From the NCBI RefSeq assembly GCF_015356755.1, contig NZ_JADFCO010000065.1, forward strand, positions 248,001 to 312,000: a stretch of DNA of 64,000 nucleotides, given 5' to 3'. The notes under the pieces were generated by a model. It was not told where the DNA came from. It ran no database searches and worked only from the letters and a program-made list of their open reading frames with translations. Origin of the DNA: Nonlabens antarcticus. Its GTDB lineage: Bacteria; Bacteroidota; Bacteroidia; Flavobacteriales; Flavobacteriaceae. Positions 35,090-43,482 of the stretch are shown here, one piece after another. The first letter of the stretch is position 1. Each line of letters opens with the position of its first letter. Made by a program: the position numbers and the translations under genes.

Positions 35090-35173
35090 GTTAAATTGAA
35101 ATTTTGAACAAGTATAGGAAGGAATGGGTTATTTTCTGTACTTAACTAGATTACAGACTCTTTTAATCGGTAT

Positions 35174-36301
35174 TTAAACTGCTTTGTGTAGAATTTTAGT
35201 CATTCCTATGCTCAGATCAGTAAAAACTATTTTTGCATTTGCATTCCTGTCAATGTGCATAAGCGCAGTTTCTAAGGACTCAGCGATTTCCGTAATACGG
35301 TGTCCATCAATGAAAGCTGCAAATTTACTAAGGTCAAAATTTGTCTTAGTTTGAAAATAAACAGCGCTGGTAGCTTTATAATTGGTTAACATGGCCTGTC
35401 GGAAAAATTCTAAGGAGAATAGCAGAAACCTTTTTTGAATTTCTCGATTAGTGCCCGCAATGGTTTCTGCCCATTCAATCAAGCCCATTATAGCGCTGGG
35501 TTTGCCCTTAGCGCTGAAAGCTGTCCGTACCCATGTGACAAACCATTCTTCAAACTGCAGATCTTCTGTGGTATTTTGAAGAAGTTTTAAAGCACGACCA
35601 TAACTTCCATTTGCTTGTCTAGCCACCATGTTTGATTCATGTTCAGAAGCTTGTGCTGAATTGCGCAGTGATGCAGCAATGGCCGCAGTGGATAATTTAG
35701 GAATATGCAGCACCTGACACCTGGAGCGGATCGTATTTATAATTTGGTTCTCATCTTCCGTAATTAGTATCAAAACAGTACCAGATGGTGGTTCTTCAAT
35801 TAGCTTTAGCAGTTTATTTGAAGCAGCATTATTCATCATTTCTGCACCCCAAATGATGCATATTTTTGCACCGCCTTCATAGGACTTTAAGCTCAGTTTC
35901 CTGCTAATCTCTGCTGCTTCATGCACCCGTATCTCACAAGATTTTTTTTCTATGTCGGCCGTTTGATACCAGTCTTCCATAGCACCGTATGGATTCTCAG
36001 AAATAAAAGTTCTCCACTGTTCTATAAAGTCATCAGCGACAGGCTTAGTAGAAGATTGCGGAGTAGAAGCAACGGGATAGGCAAAGTGCAAATCTGGATG
36101 GGAAACTTGTTGAACTCTTTTAAGACAGCTTGATTCTTGATCCTTACATAGGATCAGACTCGCATAATACATCGCGAGCGGGAGTGCACCGCTGCCAGAA
36201 GGCGCCACAAAAAGCTGAGCATGCGCAATACGGTTGTTTACCACCGTTGTCTGAAGGTGTTTCTTCAAATGTTCCAAACCTACAATCTTGTCCTCTTGCA
36301 T
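35174..36301 (-). CDS. holB: DNA polymerase III delta' subunit
   Basis: A 375-residue clamp-loader subunit. ATPase-fold blocks are IAHAQLFVAPSGSGALPLAMYYA, SHPDLHFAYPV, GAKICIIWGAEMMNNAASNKLLKLIEEPPSGTVLILIT and IRSRCQVL. The Walker A lacks the GKT lysine (GSGAL), as usual for delta', so it binds no ATP. The zinc module seems worn: only two Cys (LCKDQESSCLKR) remain where relatives have four. A TATCTTTG box ends 4 nt before the ATG, predicting a leaderless transcript. It is divergent from pgk. Confidence 0.9.
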   Translation of the reverse strand: MQEDKIVGLEHLKKHLQTTVVNNRIAHAQLFVAPSGSGALPLAMYYASLILCKDQESSCLKRVQQVSHPDLHFAYPVASTPQSSTKPVADDFIEQWRTFISENPYGAMEDWYQTADIEKKSCEIRVHEAAEISRKLSLKSYEGGAKICIIWGAEMMNNAASNKLLKLIEEPPSGTVLILITEDENQIINTIRSRCQVLHIPKLSTAAIAASLRNSAQASEHESNMVARQANGSYGRALKLLQNTTEDLQFEEWFVTWVRTAFSAKGKPSAIMGLIEWAETIAGTNREIQKRFLLFSLEFFRQAMLTNYKATSAVYFQTKTNFDLSKFAAFIDGHRITEIAESLETALMHIDRNANAKIVFTDLSIGMTKILHKAV

Positions 36302-36305
36302 GGTG

Positions 36306-36313
36306 CAAAGATA
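36306..36313 (-). promoter_or_regulatory. -7 promoter box of holB
   Basis: TATCTTTG on the minus strand, exact TAnnTTTG, 4 nt before the ATG at 36301. Confidence 0.6.
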
Positions 36314-36345
36314 TAGGTCTGATCAAGAGGTTGAGCCATATCTGT

Positions 36346-36353
36346 TATATTTG
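36346..36353 (+). promoter_or_regulatory. -7 promoter box of pgk
   Basis: TATATTTG, exact TAnnTTTG, 23 nt before the ATG at 36377. It lies back-to-back with the holB promoter. Confidence 0.6.
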
Positions 36354-36376
36354 TCTTTCTCAAAAAAAAGAAGAAT

Positions 36377-37561
36377 ATGAATATCGATAATATATCATTT
36401 GAAAATAAAAAAGCGCTCATACGTGTTGACTTTAATGTACCGTTGAATGATAACGAGGAAGTTACAGATGATACCCGCATACGAGCTGCAAAGGACACGA
36501 TTATTCATGTTCTGGAACACGGCGGCTCTGTTGTTTTAATGTCACACTTAGGCAGGCCTGAAGGAAAAAGAGAAGAAAAATATTCTTTAAAACACGTGAT
36601 TGATACAGCATCTGATATTCTAGGCGTACAAGTCCAATTTATTGATGATTGTGTAGGTGATGCGGTTAAGAAAAAAACAGCGGCCTTACAGCCTGGAGAG
36701 ATGTTACTGCTAGAAAACCTTAGGTTTCATAAAGAAGAAACTGCGGGTAGCGATCGTTTTGCTAAGGAATTATCAGAATTAGGAGATGTCTATATCAATG
36801 ACGCATTTGGTACCGCGCACCGTGCACATGCTTCTACAACAGTGGTCGCTAAGTACTTCAAAGAAAAGTGTTTTGGAAAACTGATGTTACGCGAGATCGA
36901 AAGCTTGAAAAAAGTTCTTGAAACTCCAGAAAAACCAGTGGTAGCAATTCTAGGCGGAGCTAAGGTGTCTTCAAAAATTACCGTGATAGAAAATATCCTA
37001 GAAAAAGTAGATCACCTCATTCTTGCAGGTGGTATGGCTTATACATTTATCAAGGCTCAAGGGGGGCATATAGGAGAATCTCTTGTTGAAATAGATAAGC
37101 AGAAAATGGCTTTGGATATTCTCAAAAAAGCCAAAGCCCTAAACACTCAAATTCACTTACCGGTAGACGCCATTACAGCAGACGCGTTTTCTGAAAATGC
37201 AACCCGTGATATTTCTCCAATAGATGACATTCCAGACGGCTGGATGGGTTTAGATATAGGAGAGGAGTCCAGAGTAATCTTTTCAGAAGTAATTAAAAAA
37301 TGCAAAACTATTCTATGGAATGGACCAGCAGGTGTTTTTGAAATGGAACCCTTTGCTCAAGGAACCATTGCTCTAGGGAACGCAGTGGCAGAGGCTACTT
37401 CAAATGGCGCCTTTTCTTTAGTAGGCGGCGGTGATTCTGTCAGTGCGGTGAAACAATTTGGTTTTGAAGATAAAGTAAGTTATGTTTCTACTGGTGGCGG
37501 CGCGATGCTGGAAATGCTAGAAGGGAAAACATTGCCGGGAATTAAGGCTATAAAAGGATGA
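36377..37561 (+). CDS. pgk: Phosphoglycerate kinase
   Basis: A 394-residue glycolytic kinase that makes ATP from 1,3-bisphosphoglycerate and ADP. Clear blocks: ALIRVDFNVPLND, VVLMSHLGRPEG, LLLENLRFHKEE, INDAFGTAHRAHAST, VAILGGAKVSSKI, LILAGGMAYTF, ILWNGPAGVFE and the closing GGGDSVSAVKQFG with STGGGAMLE. Length is standard. It is followed 31 bp later by the lytic transglycosylase gene, possibly on the same transcript. Confidence 0.97.
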   Translation: MNIDNISFENKKALIRVDFNVPLNDNEEVTDDTRIRAAKDTIIHVLEHGGSVVLMSHLGRPEGKREEKYSLKHVIDTASDILGVQVQFIDDCVGDAVKKKTAALQPGEMLLLENLRFHKEETAGSDRFAKELSELGDVYINDAFGTAHRAHASTTVVAKYFKEKCFGKLMLREIESLKKVLETPEKPVVAILGGAKVSSKITVIENILEKVDHLILAGGMAYTFIKAQGGHIGESLVEIDKQKMALDILKKAKALNTQIHLPVDAITADAFSENATRDISPIDDIPDGWMGLDIGEESRVIFSEVIKKCKTILWNGPAGVFEMEPFAQGTIALGNAVAEATSNGAFSLVGGGDSVSAVKQFGFEDKVSYVSTGGGAMLEMLEGKTLPGIKAIKG

Positions 37562-37592
37562 TAGTGGCAAGAACCTTGATGAATAGCAAGCG

Positions 37593-39089
37593 ATGAGAAA
37601 AATAAAAATAAGTACAGCGATAGCACTTCTTTTTTGCACACTGACGTTTGCCCAAGAACAGGCGTCATTTGAGGCTGTTAAAAAGGATACGTTGCATGTT
37701 AAAGTCCTAGAAGGTCAATTAGTAGTTGCGCCCCTGACAGCAGGTGATACACTAGGCTTGATTACATATCCTCAAGTAGATATATACGATCAGGAGTTTT
37801 TAGACTTGCTCTACACTCATGATGGTTTTGACTATATGTTTGATGATGTGGGTGCCATTAATAACGATCAGTTATTAGACAATACATTACCTACAGATAC
37901 ACTCAAGGCTCGATTAAAGAGGATTAACGAGAGTACTCCATTTCAAATCGATTATAATCCCGTACTAGAGCAATTGATCAAGAAAAAGCTTAGCTACAAG
38001 AGGGTTTACATGGAACGTCTTATGACCTTGAGCGATTACTATTTTCCCATGTTTGAAGAACAATTGGATCGCTTTGACATCCCGCTAGAGATGAAATATC
38101 TAGCCGTGGTAGAAAGCGCACTGGATCCTAGAATACGCAGCAGAGCGGGCGCTACTGGTTTATGGCAGTTTATGTTACCTACCGGTCGTGCGATGGGACT
38201 CGAGATTGATTCTTACGTTGATGAACGTATGGATCCTGTAAAATCAACTATTGCCGCAACTAAATATCTCAATTATCTATATGATATGTACAACGATTGG
38301 GATCTGGCACTGGCAGCTTACAATTCTGGAGCAGGTAATGTGAATAAAGCGATCCGACGCAGTGGTGGAAAGAAAAACTACTGGAATTTACGACCTTATC
38401 TTCCACGGGAGACGGCAGATTATGTACCACAATTCCAGTCCATATTGTATTTGTATACGTATGCAAAAGAGCATGGTTTTAAACCGCAGCGTACGCCTAG
38501 ATTACGTATAGGAACAGATACAGTTCAAGTTAAGAACAAGATTAGTTTTGCCCATATTTCAAAAGCTTTGGATCTGGATGCCGAAACTATAAAATTTCAC
38601 AATCCCAGTTATAAATTAGATGTGATCCCGGTTATTGATGGGAAACCTCAATTTTTAAGGTTGCCGTATAAAGAGATGATGGACTTTGTTAGTAATGAGA
38701 AAAAAATTTACGCTTTCGCGAAAGCGGAATTAGATGACGTAGAACAGCCCAGTCCAGAATTATTAAAACCTCAAACTAATACTTACTATACCGTACGAAG
38801 CGGTGATTTTTTAGGAAGAATCGCTCAAAAATATGGGGTCACCATAAGCCAGATCAAACGCTGGAATGGTATGCGTGGCAACAGGCTCAAAATAGGGCAA
38901 CGCATTAAAATTGTATCACGTGGTACCGCTGTCGCGACTACTGCAAAGTCAAAGACGTACAGGGTGCGTAATGGCGATAGTTTATGGGAAATTTCCAAAA
39001 AATATGGATTGAGCATCAATCAAATCAAGAAATTGAACCCTATAAAGTCAAAAGATCTTCAACCGGGCATGACTCTTGTGTTAAAATAA
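37593..39089 (+). CDS. mltD: Membrane-bound lytic transglycosylase with two LysM domains
   Basis: A 498-residue MltD-like wall enzyme that cleaves the MurNAc-GlcNAc bond forming 1,6-anhydro ends. A signal peptide (about 19 residues, ending LTFAQ) is followed by a linker, the SLT domain (about 130-270) with catalytic Glu in LAVVESALDP and the GATGLWQFM motif, and two C-terminal LysM repeats (about 402-445 and 455-498; YTVRSGDFLGRIAQKYG and YRVRNGDSLWEISKKYG). The iterated palindrome (38711-38726) encodes AFAKA between them and the SLT domain. The next gene starts 4 bp later. Confidence 0.93.
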   Translation: MRKIKISTAIALLFCTLTFAQEQASFEAVKKDTLHVKVLEGQLVVAPLTAGDTLGLITYPQVDIYDQEFLDLLYTHDGFDYMFDDVGAINNDQLLDNTLPTDTLKARLKRINESTPFQIDYNPVLEQLIKKKLSYKRVYMERLMTLSDYYFPMFEEQLDRFDIPLEMKYLAVVESALDPRIRSRAGATGLWQFMLPTGRAMGLEIDSYVDERMDPVKSTIAATKYLNYLYDMYNDWDLALAAYNSGAGNVNKAIRRSGGKKNYWNLRPYLPRETADYVPQFQSILYLYTYAKEHGFKPQRTPRLRIGTDTVQVKNKISFAHISKALDLDAETIKFHNPSYKLDVIPVIDGKPQFLRLPYKEMMDFVSNEKKIYAFAKAELDDVEQPSPELLKPQTNTYYTVRSGDFLGRIAQKYGVTISQIKRWNGMRGNRLKIGQRIKIVSRGTAVATTAKSKTYRVRNGDSLWEISKKYGLSINQIKKLNPIKSKDLQPGMTLVLK

Positions 39090-39093
39090 TTCT

Positions 39094-40068
39094 ATGAAAC
39101 ATCTCTATTATATTTTAACCTTATCGTTCGTATTTATCTCTTGTAACGAGAAATCTGTCATTATAAATGATAGTGCTGGCCGCTTGAATGATATTCTTGT
39201 CGTAATTGATAATGATAACTGGGATGGTCAGATAGGCGATAGCGTCAGGGCAGTTTTAGCGCGTCCTATCGATGGAATTGTAAGAGAGGAGCCTATGTTT
39301 TCATTAAATCAGGTGAAGCCCCAATCTTTTCAAGGGATGCTCAAGAAATCTAGAAACTACCTTTTTATTCAAAAATCAGATAGTGCTGGCGTCGCGATTA
39401 GAAATGATAAATATGCAAGACCGCAGTTAGGAATAATTGTGAGAGGTTCAAATGCTGCTGAGATATCTCGCGTTTTAGGGGAGAATGCTGACGAGATCAT
39501 CCGGATTTTTAATGACAGTGAAATCGCAGAAAAGCAGCGACTGATTCGTAAGGTAAAATTGAACACAGACCAGATTACAGATCGATTTGGGATTATTATT
39601 AACGTTCCTCAGGCCTATAGGTATGCAAGTATGGAAGATCCAGACTTTACCTGGTTGCGACGAGATATTGTTGAGGGAACCATGGATATCATGATATATG
39701 AGGTGCCTTTAAAGGAAATTACTCGTGATAGTGCTGTCGTAAAAGACATTGTAAGGGTACGTGATTCTGTAGGAGGGATGAAAATACCGGTGGATAACGG
39801 TATTTTTCAAACAGAGAATGCATTTTCTCCATTTGTGAATGAAACGCAAATAGATGGTGCTTTTGCTTTTGAGACTAAAGGAACTTGGGAGGCTAAAAAT
39901 AAGTTTATGGCCGGTCCGTTTGTAAACTATGCTGTTTACAATAAACAAAAAAATAACTGGTTGATTATTGAGGGCTTCGTTTCTGCTCCTAATGCTAGTC
40001 AGCGCAACTATCTCTTTGAGCTGGAAGCTATCTTGAAAAGTATTGAATTTAAGAAGACTAGTTCTTAA
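39094..40068 (+). CDS. DUF4837-type lipoprotein
   Basis: A 324-residue lipoprotein (lipobox FISC, Cys at about residue 16) resembling the DUF4837 family: RLNDILVVIDNDNWDGQIGDSVRAVL, QPMFSLNQ-type segment, then VPQAYRYA and TRDSAVVKDIVRVRDSVG. Function unknown, restricted to Bacteroidota as far as I know. It starts 4 bp after the transglycosylase stop, so a role in the cell wall or outer membrane is plausible. A strong bidirectional terminator follows. Confidence 0.8.
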   Translation: MKHLYYILTLSFVFISCNEKSVIINDSAGRLNDILVVIDNDNWDGQIGDSVRAVLARPIDGIVREEPMFSLNQVKPQSFQGMLKKSRNYLFIQKSDSAGVAIRNDKYARPQLGIIVRGSNAAEISRVLGENADEIIRIFNDSEIAEKQRLIRKVKLNTDQITDRFGIIINVPQAYRYASMEDPDFTWLRRDIVEGTMDIMIYEVPLKEITRDSAVVKDIVRVRDSVGGMKIPVDNGIFQTENAFSPFVNETQIDGAFAFETKGTWEAKNKFMAGPFVNYAVYNKQKNNWLIIEGFVSAPNASQRNYLFELEAILKSIEFKKTSS

Positions 40069-40090
40069 CTCACAGTAAAGCTAGAATACA

Positions 40091-40127
40091 AAAAACCCCC
40101 TAGAAACGTAGTTTCTAGGGGGTTTTT
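40091..40127. terminator. Bidirectional terminator between the DUF4837 gene and tatA
   Basis: A perfect 17-bp stem (40091-40107 with 40111-40127) rich in C/G at its base, loop GTA, with A-run and T-run on the two sides. It serves both convergent genes. Confidence 0.93.
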
Positions 40128-40147
40128 CAATAAAATACTTCAACCGG

Positions 40148-40345
40148 TTATTTAGTTGAATCGATATTACTTTTTGGTCTGTCCTCAGTATCATCTTTAG
40201 AAGCGTCTTTAAACTCCTTGATACCGCCGCCTAGGCCGCGCATCAATTCTGGAATCTTTTTACCACCGAAAAGAAGTAGTACTACTACAACAATCAGTAC
40301 GACACTCCAAATACCAGGAGCTCCTAAGAAAAAATTTGCTGTCAT
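40148..40345 (-). CDS. tatA: Sec-independent translocase subunit TatA/E
   Basis: A 65-residue protein with an N-terminal membrane helix (GIWSVVLIVVVVLLLFGGKKIPEL, about residues 8-30), the FGGKKIPEL hinge, an amphipathic helix (MRGLGGGIKEFKDA) and a charged tail. It forms the twin-arginine pore that exports folded proteins. TatC is not in the window. A TATCTTTG box lies upstream on the minus strand. Confidence 0.94.
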   Translation of the reverse strand: MTANFFLGAPGIWSVVLIVVVVLLLFGGKKIPELMRGLGGGIKEFKDASKDDTEDRPKSNIDSTK

Positions 40346-40367
40346 AATTACATTATTTTAATGGCTT

Positions 40368-40375
40368 CAAAGATA
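40368..40375 (-). promoter_or_regulatory. -7 promoter box of tatA
   Basis: TATCTTTG on the minus strand, exact TAnnTTTG, 22 nt before the ATG at 40345. Confidence 0.6.
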
Positions 40376-40462
40376 CAATAAGACATACAACCTCGATAAC
40401 TCAACATCATAATGTTTAAGTACATGTGTGATACAATCCATGAGCTTCCCCTGCGTTTAATT

Positions 40463-40470
40463 TATATTTG
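40463..40470 (+). promoter_or_regulatory. -7 box of the M23 peptidase gene
   Basis: TATATTTG, exact TAnnTTTG, 9 nt before the ATG at 40480. Confidence 0.55.
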
Positions 40471-40479
40471 TAGAAGGAC

Positions 40480-41340
40480 ATGGAAGAACCCAAGAAGAAA
40501 TATAGAAGCAAATGGCGCAGTCACTACCGTATGGTGGTGCTCAATGATGACACATTTGAAGAACGTTTCAGCCTCAAATTAAACAGGCTTAACGTTTTTG
40601 TAGTCACCATGGTGAGCGCTGTAATTTTGATTACACTAACTACAATATTTATTGCATTTACACCGGTACGTGAATTCATACCGGGCTATTCTAGCAGTGA
40701 ATTGCGCAATGAGACTACCGCATTGATGCAGGAAACGGACTCCCTCAAAATACGACTTGCGCTCAATGAGCAACAGTATGATCGCATAAAAATGGTTCTG
40801 AAAGGAGATATAACTACTGAGGAATATGCTAGAATAGATAGCATCGCCCAGGTAGAAACGCAAATTTCCTTGCAAGATTTTGCTCCCAGCAAGGAAGATA
40901 GTTTGTTGCGGGAAGAAGTGGCTCGCGAGGATAAGTATAATGTACTGGAAGGGGCAAAAGCGCGAACAAATTTTGTCTTCTTCAAACCTTTACGTGGCAG
41001 TATCTCAAATGGTTTCAGCGTTCGCGATAAGCATTATGCGGTAGATGTTACCACCGCCACAAATACGCCTATCAAGGCCGCCGCCGCAGGAACAGTCGTT
41101 TTTTCTGGATGGAGTGCAGAGACGGGTTACACCATTTTATTAGAACATACTTACGGACTCATTACGGTTTACAAACATTGTGGTACCCTTTTGAAGCAAC
41201 AAAACGATCAAGTCCTGGCCGGTGAGGTAATCGCCAGCGTGGGAAACACTGGTGAATTGACAAATGGCCCACATCTTCATTTTGAGTTGTGGAGCAATGG
41301 CTACCCGCTGGATCCTACCAATTTTATAAATTTTGAGTAA
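40480..41340 (+). CDS. M23-family cell-wall metallopeptidase
   Basis: A 286-residue LytM-fold protein anchored by one helix (about residues 35-58, FVVTMVSAVILITLTTIFIAF). A coiled-coil stretch (about 75-135) leads to the M23 domain: zinc ligands in HYAVDV, and HLHF in NGPHLHFELW. It cuts peptidoglycan crosslinks or activates amidases. The basic cytosolic N terminus (RSKWRSHYRMVVLNDDTFEERF) is typical of Bacteroidota members. The stop shares a base with the next start. Confidence 0.93.
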   Translation: MEEPKKKYRSKWRSHYRMVVLNDDTFEERFSLKLNRLNVFVVTMVSAVILITLTTIFIAFTPVREFIPGYSSSELRNETTALMQETDSLKIRLALNEQQYDRIKMVLKGDITTEEYARIDSIAQVETQISLQDFAPSKEDSLLREEVAREDKYNVLEGAKARTNFVFFKPLRGSISNGFSVRDKHYAVDVTTATNTPIKAAAAGTVVFSGWSAETGYTILLEHTYGLITVYKHCGTLLKQQNDQVLAGEVIASVGNTGELTNGPHLHFELWSNGYPLDPTNFINFE

Positions 41341-42842
41341 TGTCCTTTAAGTCAATCGCCGCGCGCTTATTTGCCGCTCACATTCATAGGAAAACGGCGC
41401 AGTGGTCTAATCATCCTGTTCGTTCTCAACAACGTGTTTTTGACAATTTGTTGAGCGTTGCAGAAAATACCGCTTTCGCGAAAGCGCACTCATTCCAAAA
41501 TATAAAAAGCCATCAAGACTTTGTTAGTCAAGTCCCAGTAAGGGATTATGAGGATCTAAAACCTTTTGTAGATAGAGTAGTAGCTGGTGAAAGTGATGTA
41601 TTGTGGCCGGGAAAACCGCTCTATTTTGCCAAAACATCTGGAACCACCAGCGGTGCAAAATACGTCCCACTAACTAAGGAATCCATGCCGGAACATATCA
41701 AGGCAGCGCGCAATGCAATCCTTAGTTATATCCACGAGACGGGAAATTCTAGGTTTGTGGATGGCAAGATGATCTTCCTGCAAGGCAGTCCAGAAATGGA
41801 AACCCAAAATGGAATCCAGCTGGGCCGTTTGAGTGGTATCGTTGCCCATTATGTCCCAGATTACCTGCAACGCAATCGCATGCCTAGCTGGGAAACCAAT
41901 TGCATTGATGACTGGGAAACTAAAGTTGAAGCCGTCATTGATGAGACTTTACCAGAGAACATGAGTGTCATTTCTGGAATCCCCAGCTGGTTACAAATGT
42001 ATTTTGAGCGCATTGTACAACGCACGGGAAAAAAAGTGGGCGAGGTATTTCCAGATTTGAGTTTACTCATTTATGGCGGTGTAAATTTTGAGCCCTATAA
42101 AGCTAAATTCAAATCGCTTATAGGTAGAGACATTGACAGCATCGAACTTTTTCCAGCTAGCGAAGGTTTTTTTGCCTATCAGGATAAGCAGTCTGAAAAA
42201 GGAATGTTGCTACTGTTAGACGCAGGAATATTCTACGAATTCATTCCAGCAGATCAATTTCATCAAGAGAACCCGCCTAGACTAACGATTGCAGATGTTG
42301 AAATAGGCGTGAATTATGTGCTTATTATTTCCACCACGGCGGGATTGTGGGCGTACAACATAGGCGACACCATTGCTTTTACAAGTTTACAGCCCTTCAG
42401 GGTTGTCGTTACTGGCCGCATTAAACATTACATAAGCGCGAGCGGTGAGCATGTGATAGGTAAAGAAGTGGAAGAAGCTATGAAAGCTGCAGTTGCGCAA
42501 CATGGATGGATCATCAACGAGTTTACCGTCGCACCACAACTGGAAACTCCAGATGGCGAACTACCGTATCACGAGTGGTTCGTAGAAATGGATGAAATTC
42601 CAATTCAAGAGTCCCTAACGGTTTTTAAAGCAACCCTAGACCTAGAAATGCGCCAGCAGAACAGTTATTATGACGACTTAATTAAGGGTAAAATTCTGCA
42701 ACCGCTCAAAATTAAAATTTTGAAGACGGGCGCTTTTCAACATTACATGAAAAGTATAGGAAAGTTGGGCGGGCAAAATAAATTGCCACGATTGTCTAAT
42801 GACAGGAAAATTGCCGGGTTCCTAGAGGATTATGAGTCCTAG
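41340..42842 (+). CDS. GH3-type acyl-adenylating enzyme
   Basis: A 500-residue protein of the GH3 family (named for plant auxin-conjugating enzymes), part of the ANL-like adenylate-forming superfamily. The ATP-binding P-loop-like motif is FAKTSGTTSGAKYVP (about 97-111), followed by GIPSWLQMY, ELFPASEGFFAYQ and GLWAYNIGDTI. Bacterial members are presumed to attach amino acids to acyl acids, with unknown substrate. Start overlaps the M23 gene stop by one base. The iterated palindrome (41471-41486) encodes AFAKA. Confidence 0.88.
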   Translation: MSFKSIAARLFAAHIHRKTAQWSNHPVRSQQRVFDNLLSVAENTAFAKAHSFQNIKSHQDFVSQVPVRDYEDLKPFVDRVVAGESDVLWPGKPLYFAKTSGTTSGAKYVPLTKESMPEHIKAARNAILSYIHETGNSRFVDGKMIFLQGSPEMETQNGIQLGRLSGIVAHYVPDYLQRNRMPSWETNCIDDWETKVEAVIDETLPENMSVISGIPSWLQMYFERIVQRTGKKVGEVFPDLSLLIYGGVNFEPYKAKFKSLIGRDIDSIELFPASEGFFAYQDKQSEKGMLLLLDAGIFYEFIPADQFHQENPPRLTIADVEIGVNYVLIISTTAGLWAYNIGDTIAFTSLQPFRVVVTGRIKHYISASGEHVIGKEVEEAMKAAVAQHGWIINEFTVAPQLETPDGELPYHEWFVEMDEIPIQESLTVFKATLDLEMRQQNSYYDDLIKGKILQPLKIKILKTGAFQHYMKSIGKLGGQNKLPRLSNDRKIAGFLEDYES

Positions 42843-43458
42843 AATGAGGATCATTCATAGATCTTAGGAAACGCATCATTTTGCAATCGTATGCTAAGTT
42901 TAATTTTTTAATACATTGCTGGAAGAAAAATAATCTATGCTATAGAATGATACTTCCTGTAATTATTCGGTTAGGTATTGCTATTATTTAATTCTCAATT
43001 ATCGATTATTTAATGTTGCCGAGGGTTTCTCGATATGAAATCTAAAAAGAATCTATTTAAAAGTTTGCTCAAGGTATACTACAGTTAGCGTATGCTATTC
43101 ACGCTGTATCATATTTTGTGATGAAATAAACTTTTGAGTTGTTTTTTGATATCAGCTTGATGCTCAATTGCATAAATCACCATAGCAGAAGTTCTTAATG
43201 CATAAAATCTTGTGAGCATATCGATTTTTTACTGTACCCCACGCTTATGTTACTCAAAACTTAAAACAACAAAAAATTTAATTAAAGAGCACTAATTCTT
43301 AATGGACAGGTTTTTAAACATAGAATATAAGAAATTATGAATTCATGGGATCTCGCTTAGGATTTTCAATGAATAGGAGAGCAAAGTCGGATTGCGGTAT
43401 TAAAAACCAGAACCATAAACTCTCAACCCATAACTAATCGTCACTAAGCTGATAATAC
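42843..43458. other. Gene-free 0.6-kb interval
   Basis: AT-rich sequence between the GH3-type gene and the DUF6909-like gene. I see no tRNA, no shared repeat, no terminator hairpin and no credible small gene in it. Confidence 0.6.
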
Positions 43459-43466
43459 TATCTTTA
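43459..43466 (+). promoter_or_regulatory. Likely -7 box of the DUF6909-like gene
   Basis: TATCTTTA, a TAnnTTTR variant used by several genes here, 16 nt before the ATG at 43483. Confidence 0.45.
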
Positions 43467-43482
43467 CATAGAAATACATTTT

